Part shown: in pieces, positions 1 through 5,538 of the stretch
Layout: the number at the start of each line of letters is the position of its first letter
Position numbering within the stretch: position 1 is the stretch's first letter
NCBI GenBank assembly: GCA_035505995.1
Contig: DATJQF010000013.1
Location: 1 to 5,538 of the forward strand
From: DATJQF01 sp035505995
GTDB taxonomy: Bacteria; Bacteroidota; Bacteroidia; Bacteroidales; FEN-979
DNA length: 5,538 nucleotides
Direction of reading: 5' to 3'
Notes under the pieces: model-generated
Told to the model about the DNA's origin: nothing
The model's database searches: none
Seen by the model: only the letters and a program-made list of their open reading frames with translations
Made by a program: the position numbers and the translations under genes

Positions 1-365
1 GTACTTCTCTTTTTGAATGCCGCAGCAAGTTTTCCGATATTTCCATCGGAAAGATCGATAAAAGCCTTTCCCTCGATATCTCGTACGGCGACTGCGAGGT
101 GGACCAGATCCCGCCCGATTTCACATCGATCCGGATAAGGAACCGCTTCGGACAGGTCTCCCTGGGCATCGACGACCAGGCCAGCTATACCCTGAGCGCC
201 GTCCTCCAGTTCTGCGACCTGGATTACCCGAAAAGCAAAGCCCATATGACGGATGTCAATGAAGAGCCCACCAGCAAGAGCTTCAAAGGGACCATCGGCC
301 CGGACCAGCACCCGAAGTCGACGGTCACCATCGACAGCCAGTACGGCGGGGTCTCCCTGAAATAA
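1..365 (+). CDS. C-terminal part of a DUF4097-like beta-repeat envelope protein (5' truncated by window edge)
   Basis: The reading frame is open from base 3 to the TAA at 363-365 and gives 120 residues. A GTG at 99 could be called a start, but the same frame continues upstream to the edge with matching protein character, so the gene begins outside the window. The visible part has alternating hydrophobic strands with repeated short motifs: SDISIGKI, LDISYGDCEV, IRIRNRFGQVSLGI and the terminal VTIDSQYGGVSLK. Such 'YG.V.L' strand repeats are typical of DUF4097/adhesin-like beta-solenoid proteins in Bacteroidota, which are usually exported; their molecular role is unknown. No membrane segment is visible here, and any signal peptide would lie in the missing N-terminus. 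The gene runs in the same direction as the DUF2807 lipoprotein gene 52 bases downstream and may be cotranscribed with it. The family assignment is by strand pattern only and is moderately sure; that the frame is a real gene is nearly certain. Confidence 0.75.
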   Translation, partial: TSLFECRSKFSDISIGKIDKSLSLDISYGDCEVDQIPPDFTSIRIRNRFGQVSLGIDDQASYTLSAVLQFCDLDYPKSKAHMTDVNEEPTSKSFKGTIGPDQHPKSTVTIDSQYGGVSLK

Positions 366-417
366 CTGTAACCTTTCGTTATTGATAACATCTAATCCTT
401 ATTTAAATCCCTAATCC
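361..417. promoter_or_regulatory. AT-rich intergenic segment with clustered TAAC inverted repeats; possible operator or promoter region
   Basis: This gap between the two plus-strand genes is clearly more AT-rich than its surroundings. AATAAC at 361-366 has a perfect inverted partner GTTATT at 378-383. GTTAT at 378-382 also pairs with ATAAC at 385-389 around a TG centre, and a further GTAAC lies at 368-372. CTAATCC occurs twice, at 392-398 and 411-417, the second copy directly abutting the ATG at 418. I could not find a good Bacteroidota promoter (TTTG then TAnnTTTG) or a Shine-Dalgarno sequence. The repeats could be an operator, a weak RNA stem or chance in AT-rich DNA. Confidence 0.2.
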
Positions 418-1149
418 ATGAAAAGAGCAAACTTATCCTCCTTACTGATGCTGGGGGCCATCCTGATGGCTGTCAGCACCCTTTCCGCCGGATGCAACTA
501 CCTGGATGGCGTGACCGGGAACGGAAACGTGATCAAGCAGGAGCGCAACACGGGGGCTTTTACCGCGATCGATGTGTCCAGCGCTTTCAAAGTTTACCTC
601 ACGCAGGGCACCGCGAACAAGGTGACCGTGGAAGCGGATGAGAACCTGATGCAATACATCCGGACCCGCGTGGAGGGGAACAAGCTGATCGTCGAGTGCG
701 AAAAGCCGATCTATCACTCTCATGCCAGGAACATCTACATCACTTTCGTCGACCTGAACAGCATCGACATCAGCGGGGCCGTTTACCTGGAGACCCAGGG
801 AAAGATCGCCGGCGAAGAGCTGGAGATGGAAAGCTCGGGCGCCTCGGAGGCCGAAATGACGCTTGCATACGGAAAGGTGAAGCTCGATTGCAGCGGGGCC
901 AGCAAGCTGAAGCTTTCCGGGAGCTCCCAGGATGTTTCCGTTGATTTCTCCGGCGCCAGCGAACTGAAAGCCTATGACTATGTGGTGGATAATATGGACG
1001 TCGATATCAGCGGGGCAGGGGAGGCCAACGTGAATGTCGTAAAGACCCTCCGGGCGGAAATTTCGGGAGCCGGGGAGGTTCGCTACAAGGGCAGCCCGGT
1101 AGTCGACCAGCACATCAGCGGCGCCGGATCAATAAAGAAAGTTGATTGA
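418..1149 (+). CDS. DUF2807 (putative auto-transporter adhesin, head GIN domain) lipoprotein
   Basis: Complete 243-residue gene from ATG 418 to TGA 1147-1149. Residues 1-25 form a signal peptide: a basic start (MKRAN), a hydrophobic core, then LSAGC with Cys26 as the likely lipidated residue. The lipobox has Ser rather than Leu at -3, which is tolerated in Bacteroidota. The mature part begins with GNGNVIKQERNTGAF, a hallmark opening of the DUF2807 family, followed by AIDVSSAFKVYLTQG. From residue 119 an SGA motif recurs at 119, 140, 159, 178, 198, 216 and 234, about every 19 residues, as expected for turns of a beta-solenoid; the last three carry SGAG. The protein is probably anchored in the periplasm or on the outer membrane surface. 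Family members are called adhesins by annotation, but no biochemical role is established. There is no visible Shine-Dalgarno sequence. The gene follows a second beta-repeat gene and converges on ligA, with 3 bases between the stop codons. Family call is confident; function is not. Confidence 0.93.
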   Translation: MKRANLSSLLMLGAILMAVSTLSAGCNYLDGVTGNGNVIKQERNTGAFTAIDVSSAFKVYLTQGTANKVTVEADENLMQYIRTRVEGNKLIVECEKPIYHSHARNIYITFVDLNSIDISGAVYLETQGKIAGEELEMESSGASEAEMTLAYGKVKLDCSGASKLKLSGSSQDVSVDFSGASELKAYDYVVDNMDVDISGAGEANVNVVKTLRAEISGAGEVRYKGSPVVDQHISGAGSIKKVD

Positions 1150-1151
1150 TC
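1127..1151. terminator. Weak candidate bidirectional terminator at convergent gene ends
   Basis: GATCAAT at 1127-1133 and ATTGATC at 1145-1151 form a perfect 7-bp inverted repeat with an 11-base spacer. The repeat covers the stop codon of the DUF2807 gene and ends 2 bases before the last codon of ligA. It is the only stem I see between the two convergent genes. Only two of the seven pairs are G-C and neither strand has a proper T-run after the stem, so it is a poor intrinsic terminator and could be chance. Confidence 0.22.
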
Positions 1152-1152
1152 G

Positions 1153-3204
1153 TTACGGTTTGATCATTTCAAGGAAAGCCGTTTCGCTGATCACCGGTAT
1201 GTTCAGCGAGGCGGCTTTTCTCTTTTTTTCCGGTCCCATGTTGTTCCCGGCCAGCACATAGCTGGTATGTGAAGAGATGGATCCGGCATTCTTGCCGCCA
1301 TGCTCCTCGATCATTTTCTTAATCTCGTCCCGGGAATGCTGCTCAAACACCCCGCTGACGACAAACGTCAGACCGTCGAGCCTGTTGCTTTTCCTTGCGG
1401 AACCGGATTCCTCCATCCTGAACCGGATCCCTTTTTCCCGGAGCCGCTGTACGAGTTCCGCATTGGCATCATCAGAAAACCATCCCCGGATGCTTTGCGC
1501 GATGCGCTCCCCGATCTCCTCGACCCCCGTCAGCTCTTCAAAGGAAGCCTGCTGCAGGTGATCCAGGTCCCGGAAATAGAGGGCGATCTTCTTTGCTACC
1601 GTTTCCCCGACATACCTGATCCCCAGTGCATACAGTACCCGCTCGAAACCGGTCTTCTTCGATTCTTCGATCCCTTTCAGGATATTGTTCACGGTCTTTT
1701 CCCGGAAACTGATCTTCTTCTCTTTTTTTCCTTCGGAGGCGGCATACGTTTTCTCCAGCCCGAGCAACTGGTCATAGGTCAGATCGTACAGGTCGGCGGC
1801 ATTTTTCACCAAGCCCCGGTCATACAGCAGCTCGATCTTCCCTTCCCCGAGACTTTCAATATTCATCGCCCGGCGGCTGATGAAATGTTCGAGCTTGCCC
1901 TTGATCTGCGGAGGGCACCCGGTCTCATTCGGGCAGTAGTACGCCGCTTCCCCTTCCTTCCGCACCAGCGGGGTATTGCATTCAGGGCAGCGGGCAATGA
2001 AAGTAACCGGTACGGCTCCCTGAGCCCTTTGTTCCAGGTCCACGCCAACGATCTTGGGAATGATCTCACCTCCTTTTTCCACGAAAACCCGGTCTCCGAT
2101 CCGCACGTCGAGAGCCGCGATGCTGTCGGCGTTGTACAGGGAAGCCCGCTTGACTACGGTTCCGGCAAGCAGCACGGGCTTCAGGTTTGCAACCGGGGTA
2201 ACGGTTCCGGTCCTGCCAACCTGGAAATCGATGGAGAGCAGCTCAGTGGCAACCCGTTCAGCCTTGAATTTAAAAGCGATGGCCCACCGGGGCGATTTGG
2301 CGGTATAGCCGAGCTCCTGCTGCTGACGGAGGGAGTTCACTTTGATCACCACCCCGTCGATATTGAACGGCAGCTCTTTTCTTTCCGAATCCGTCCGGTT
2401 GATAAAATCAAAGATCTCATCGATACTCCGGCACCGGGCGATCCGGTCCGAAATCTGAAACCCCCAGGTTTTTGAGGACATCAGGGATTCATAATGTGTT
2501 TCGAAAGGCAGGTCATTTCCGGGGAGGTAATACATGTAGCTGTCGAGCCTGCGCCGGGCGACTTCCGCGGAGTCCTGCATTTTCAGGGTGCCGGCAGCGG
2601 CATTGCGGGGGTTGGCAAACAGTTCCTCACCGGCCTCTGCCCTCGATTCATTCAGCCGTTCAAAGCTCCTGGCGGGCATGATGATCTCCCCGCGGATCTC
2701 GAACTCCTCCGGGTATCCCTTGCCTTTCAGCCGGTGCGGGATCCCGTGCACGGTCCTTGCATTGGCCGTGACATCATCGCCGGCGACCCCGTCGCCCCGG
2801 GTGACGGCCTGCACCAGCACCCCGTTGCGGTATGTCAGCCCGATCGCGACCCCGTCAAACTTCAGCTCACACACATATTCCACCGCATCGCCGATGAGCT
2901 TGTGGATGCGTTCTTCAAATTCCCTGACTTCCTCTTCCGAGTAGGTATTCCCCAGCGACAGCATCGGGTATTTATGCGTCACCTGCCTGAACTGTTTGGT
3001 GATATCTCCCCCGACCTTTTGTGTGGGGGAATCGGGATCCGCGAATTCGGGAAATTCTTTTTCCAGTCGTGACAGCTCCTCCAGCAGCATATCGAAGTCA
3101 TAATCGCTGATCTCGGGCTTTGCCTTTTGATAATAAAGCTCGTTATGCCGGCGGATCTGTTCCGTCAGCTCCCGGATCCGCTTGGCCGCCTTCTCTTTCT
3201 CCAT
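1153..3204 (-). CDS. ligA: NAD+-dependent DNA ligase LigA
   Basis: LigA seals nicks in duplex DNA, using NAD+ to adenylate itself, during Okazaki fragment joining and repair in the cytoplasm. The product is 683 residues from ATG 3204, close to the usual 670. A GTG one codon upstream (3207) is possible, but ATG fits: it places the adenylated lysine of the KFDG motif at 115, as in E. coli LigA. Domains in order: Ia with YYQ and PEISDYDFD (about 24-38); nucleotidyltransferase with K115/D117/G118, TRGDG, EIRGE (Glu173), NPRNAAAG and DGVVIKV (Lys288); OB fold about 318-400; zinc finger with Cys406, 409, 424 and 430; helix-hairpin-helix region about 435-580, including LGIRYVGETVA; and BRCT about 607-683. 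A lysine-rich insert (GKKEKKISFREKTVNN, about 492-507) resembles that of Bacteroidota ligases. All key residues are present, so it should be active. It is the last gene of a probable three-gene transcript, 21 bases after the glycosyltransferase stop. A GAGG lies only 2 bases before the ATG, too close to act as a normal ribosome binding site. Confidence 0.98.
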   Translation of the reverse strand: MEKEKAAKRIRELTEQIRRHNELYYQKAKPEISDYDFDMLLEELSRLEKEFPEFADPDSPTQKVGGDITKQFRQVTHKYPMLSLGNTYSEEEVREFEERIHKLIGDAVEYVCELKFDGVAIGLTYRNGVLVQAVTRGDGVAGDDVTANARTVHGIPHRLKGKGYPEEFEIRGEIIMPARSFERLNESRAEAGEELFANPRNAAAGTLKMQDSAEVARRRLDSYMYYLPGNDLPFETHYESLMSSKTWGFQISDRIARCRSIDEIFDFINRTDSERKELPFNIDGVVIKVNSLRQQQELGYTAKSPRWAIAFKFKAERVATELLSIDFQVGRTGTVTPVANLKPVLLAGTVVKRASLYNADSIAALDVRIGDRVFVEKGGEIIPKIVGVDLEQRAQGAVPVTFIARCPECNTPLVRKEGEAAYYCPNETGCPPQIKGKLEHFISRRAMNIESLGEGKIELLYDRGLVKNAADLYDLTYDQLLGLEKTYAASEGKKEKKISFREKTVNNILKGIEESKKTGFERVLYALGIRYVGETVAKKIALYFRDLDHLQQASFEELTGVEEIGERIAQSIRGWFSDDANAELVQRLREKGIRFRMEESGSARKSNRLDGLTFVVSGVFEQHSRDEIKKMIEEHGGKNAGSISSHTSYVLAGNNMGPEKKRKAASLNIPVISETAFLEMIKP

Positions 3205-3225
3205 CACCTCAGGATTTTATATTTT

Positions 3226-4764
3226 TCAACGGATCTTGTCAGGGATGAACCAGGTGTTCCGGTAAATGTACACCCGGTTCACCTTATTCACCGGGTTCAG
3301 TTTGTGCATGACAATGTCAACCAAACCGGGTTCGATCGTGGTTTCGTATGCAAGATAAGGAAAATAATTGCGGGCGTCGATCACCCGGGCCCGCAGATCG
3401 CGGTCGCCGGTGAAGAGGATGAACCGCGGCTGACGGTCGGCAGGACGGTGCGACGACAGGAGCAGCAGGGAATCCGTATTCTGCTTCCCGATGAATTCAT
3501 CATACATCTTCGGCCATTGCCCGAGATAGAACCGGGGGAACATCTCGGGGCTTTCATTGGCATCATCCACCAGGATCGCCTTTATATCAGGGTACCGGGA
3601 AAGGTAGCTCATCGTTTCCACCCGCGAACGCTTGGAATAAACGGTGGAGACTGCCGGAAGGAACAGGAGGTTGATCACCCAGAAAAAGATCCAGCAGGCC
3701 CTGAGCAGCCCCGGCCGCTTTTGCCAGAACCCGGAGCGGCTTGCAAATTCCTGCCATCCGGCTGCCCCTAGGATGATGATGAAGGGGAGGATCGGCAGGA
3801 TAAAGCGCTCCTGCTTGTTGGGAAATGCGGAATGCAGGATAAAAAAGAGGGCGACCGGAAGGAAGATCAGCAGATGACGCTTCCATTCCCGGAGGAAGCC
3901 GAAGAAAAGAAAGAAACTGACGGGAGGGATCAGCATGCCCAGCACGACCAGGAAATAATTGTACCAGGGCAGCACGATATAGGCGGAGGCTTCTTCGAAA
4001 TTGCCCCGGAAGTACTGGATGATCTCCACGAAAGGCTTCCCCCAGATGAAATAGTCAATCGTCCCCTGGATGAGCAGGACAGGGATCACTGCACCGAGGA
4101 TCAGCCCGGCAAACTCCCTGAACTTCCTCAGGATCAGTGCGGCCAGTCCGACGCCGGCGCTGAAGAAAACGGTCTGCGGCCGGATGTTGAAAGCCAGTCC
4201 CAGGAAGATCCCCGCCAGGAACCAGACCCAGAACTGCCCGGGCTGGTGCTCCCGGCTGACGATGAACCAGATGGCCAGCACCAGCATCGGGATGCAGATC
4301 ACCTCCACCAGGTCGCGGACGCTGACCCAGGGCATGAACCAGAGGATGGCCAGCAGCAATCCCGCCAGTCCTGCCGTTTTCTTATCCGATATCCTCTCGG
4401 TGATCTTGAACCCGAACCAGACCGTAAGCAGCGACCAGCCCGCATTCAGGAAGCGGACGATCAGCATTTTAACCTGCGGGTCGTTCAGCCGGATGTATTT
4501 GAAAAATGAGAAAAGCAGGTAATGCAGCCCGGGGAAGAAAAAATTATGACCGGTCGGACCCTGGTTGTGCGGACTTCCCGGCAGCCAGCTGTTGTAATCA
4601 TAGCCGTCGACCCAGGACTGTGCCGATTCGATCGCCAGGAAATGGTCGTCGATCATGCCGAATCCCCTTGCAAAGATCACCGCCAGCAACCTGAAGAATA
4701 CCGCCAGGACCATCACGAAGGTCAGCGGGTGCTGCACCCAGATCCTTTTGATCGAGCGGAACAT
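3226..4764 (-). CDS. Polytopic GT-C glycosyltransferase, GT22/Alg9-like (probable polyprenyl-phosphate-sugar dependent)
   Basis: A 512-residue integral membrane protein from ATG 4764. A TTG at 4776 would add four residues and overlap the upstream stop; ATG is preferred. About 11-12 hydrophobic segments fill residues 13-375, followed by a soluble tail of about 135 residues. Features of the GT-C fold, and of GT22 (Alg9, PIG-B) in particular, appear in order. Asp39-Asp40 lie in the first extracytoplasmic loop (GMIDDHFLAIE), the expected catalytic acid site, followed by a GxxHxxFFPG-type stretch near 74-79. An IRPQT segment has Arg195-Pro196, like the RPT motif. DYFIWGKP lies at about 237-244, like the D-YGK motif, then PWYNYF at 266-271. 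NKQERFILPILP starts at 316 and resembles the HKExRF motif with His replaced by Asn. It probably transfers a sugar from a lipid-linked donor at the periplasmic face; the sugar and acceptor cannot be read from the sequence. ArnT/PMT-like GT-C families are the alternative. It sits 8 bases after the stress-protein gene and 21 before ligA. No Shine-Dalgarno sequence is seen. Confidence 0.85.
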   Translation of the reverse strand: MFRSIKRIWVQHPLTFVMVLAVFFRLLAVIFARGFGMIDDHFLAIESAQSWVDGYDYNSWLPGSPHNQGPTGHNFFFPGLHYLLFSFFKYIRLNDPQVKMLIVRFLNAGWSLLTVWFGFKITERISDKKTAGLAGLLLAILWFMPWVSVRDLVEVICIPMLVLAIWFIVSREHQPGQFWVWFLAGIFLGLAFNIRPQTVFFSAGVGLAALILRKFREFAGLILGAVIPVLLIQGTIDYFIWGKPFVEIIQYFRGNFEEASAYIVLPWYNYFLVVLGMLIPPVSFFLFFGFLREWKRHLLIFLPVALFFILHSAFPNKQERFILPILPFIIILGAAGWQEFASRSGFWQKRPGLLRACWIFFWVINLLFLPAVSTVYSKRSRVETMSYLSRYPDIKAILVDDANESPEMFPRFYLGQWPKMYDEFIGKQNTDSLLLLSSHRPADRQPRFILFTGDRDLRARVIDARNYFPYLAYETTIEPGLVDIVMHKLNPVNKVNRVYIYRNTWFIPDKIR

Positions 4765-4772
4765 GGGAAGGA

Positions 4773-5538
4773 TCAATACAGGGAGAAGAATTCGTAATAA
4801 TACTGACCGAGCTCGGTGGGGTTAACGCACATCACCGGGATCTGTGCTTCGTTGAACATCATCTTCTCATCCCAGGCTGCCACGCTGAATCCCGGCACAT
4901 CCACGAAGGGAACCGTCATGATCATGATCAGGTCGACCTGGGTCTTGATCCCGTACTCCAGCACCTGGCTGGCAAAATCCCCGGGCTTGTCGGCCGTGAC
5001 CTGCAGGTACGGCACCTTGTTTTCGGTGAAGACCTGCGTGATCTGGCTGCCGATGATCTTCAGCCTGCTGTTCAGGCCGGGATCCTTCTCATTTGCCTGG
5101 AAAATATGGATCCGGGAGTCGAAGAGCCTGGCGATCATCATGGCCCACTGGATCTTCTGGCGCGGCTCCAGCTCGTTGGACAGGGGAAAGAGGATGTCAT
5201 GATACCCCTTGCCGAATGAGCGCTTCTGCACCACGACGACCGGGCAGGGAGAATCGAGGACCACTTTCAGGGCATAGCTTCCGAAAAGGTGCTGGAAGCC
5301 CTGCTTGCCGTGCGTTCCCAGGATCATCATGTTGGCCATGCAATCGGCCGCATACTGGTTGATCTCGGTGAAGATGCTGCCTTCCCGTGTGGCCGTTTCC
5401 ACCCGGATGCCGCTTTCCTTCTCGTATTTCTCGCGGTACGCATTGAGTTTTTCCTCGATATAGGAGGTTTCCAGCTCGTTCTTCTTCAGGTAGGATCGCG
5501 TCTGCTTGTTGATCACATGCAGGATATGCACTTTGTAG
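4773..5538 (-). CDS. Tandem universal stress protein (UspA family), N-terminus beyond window edge
   Basis: The frame is open from the right edge to TGA at 4775-4773. A GTG at 5531 could be called a start, but the frame continues upstream as Y-K-V-HILHVIN, which is the second beta strand of a Usp domain. The first strand and helix (roughly 25-40 residues) therefore lie outside. Numbering from 5531, the first domain ends with the nucleotide-binding loop GTHG (72-75), then GS (84-85) and the strand CPVVVVQ. The spacing is G-2X-G-8X-G-S, one residue shorter than the classical nine. A second Usp domain starts at HDILFPLSNE (111-120) and continues with RIHIFQAN. Its C-terminal part (LIMIMTVPFV...IPVMCVNP) lacks the glycine loop and probably does not bind ATP. 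Such double-domain cytoplasmic proteins are common in Bacteroidota; their partners are mostly unknown. It is the most upstream visible gene of the minus-strand set, so any promoter is outside the window. Confidence 0.93.
   Translation of the reverse strand, partial: YKVHILHVINKQTRSYLKKNELETSYIEEKLNAYREKYEKESGIRVETATREGSIFTEINQYAADCMANMMILGTHGKQGFQHLFGSYALKVVLDSPCPVVVVQKRSFGKGYHDILFPLSNELEPRQKIQWAMMIARLFDSRIHIFQANEKDPGLNSRLKIIGSQITQVFTENKVPYLQVTADKPGDFASQVLEYGIKTQVDLIMIMTVPFVDVPGFSVAAWDEKMMFNEAQIPVMCVNPTELGQYYYEFFSLY

Noticed and set aside
99..365. GTG at 99 as the start of a small 88-residue gene
   Set aside because: The same frame is open to the window edge with the same beta-strand repeats, so this is the end of a longer gene.
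442..1113. Long minus-strand open frame (223 codons) opposite the DUF2807 gene
   Set aside because: It mirrors the repetitive SGA coding sequence; its protein has no recognisable domain and the plus-strand gene is clearly real.
1147..1166. TGATC / GATCA 5-bp inverted repeat with a 10-base loop just inside the ligA end
   Set aside because: Too short and AT-rich; it competes with the longer 7-bp repeat at 1127-1151.
1222..1228. A AAA AAG heptamer in ligA (minus strand), in the register of a -1 ribosomal slippery site
   Set aside because: The codons encode the lysines expected in the BRCT region, the -1 frame stops after about 17 codons with no meaningful product, and no downstream stem was seen.
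1300..2475. Plus-strand open frame of 391 codons opposite ligA
   Set aside because: Antisense shadow of a GC-rich, well-conserved ligase gene; the translation is proline/phenylalanine-rich without domains.
3832..4509. Plus-strand open frame of 225 codons rich in Glu, Gln, Asp and Pro
   Set aside because: It is the antisense of the hydrophobic membrane segments of the glycosyltransferase; such composition is expected from reading hydrophobic codons backwards.
4765..4776. TTG start at 4776 for the glycosyltransferase, overlapping the stress-protein stop
   Set aside because: An ATG four codons downstream gives a normal basic start before the first membrane segment, and no ribosome binding site favours TTG.
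1..5538. Search for a defence, mobile or otherwise undescribed multi-gene system
   Set aside because: All five coding regions fall in known families, and there are no transposase, integrase, tRNA, direct-repeat array or phage-like genes; nothing supports a new system here.

Overview
The window reads as ordinary chromosomal DNA from a member of the Bacteroidota. Three things suggest this. A beta-rich DUF4097-like protein sits next to a DUF2807 ('head GIN') lipoprotein. The NAD+-dependent DNA ligase has a Bacteroidota-style lysine-rich insert before its helix-hairpin-helix region. Clear Shine-Dalgarno sequences are almost absent. Base composition looks like the mid-50s percent GC by eye, which would be high for the phylum. 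No order or genus can be fixed from this window alone.

Layout: two genes on the plus strand on the left face three genes on the minus strand on the right. Plus strand: the C-terminal 120 residues of a probable DUF4097-like cell-envelope protein (1-365, cut by the window edge), a 52-base AT-rich gap with short inverted repeats, then a complete DUF2807 putative lipoprotein (418-1149). Minus strand, in order of transcription: a tandem universal stress protein whose N-terminus lies beyond the right edge (5538-4773), a polytopic GT-C glycosyltransferase with GT22/Alg9-like motifs (4764-3226), and ligA (3204-1153). The gaps of 8 and 21 bases between these three genes suggest one transcript. The two convergent sets end only 3 bases apart, and a weak 7-bp inverted repeat there is the only terminator candidate.

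Functionally the genes do not form one obvious pathway. The left pair probably makes exported, beta-structured envelope proteins. The right set mixes stress response, membrane glycan transfer and DNA replication/repair, an arrangement best read as directional packing of housekeeping genes. I see no mobile element, CRISPR array, tRNA or rRNA. I do not see a convincing undescribed system. The points most worth a second look are the eukaryote-like GT22 motif set in the membrane protein, the pairing of the two beta-repeat proteins, and the very tight convergent junction.
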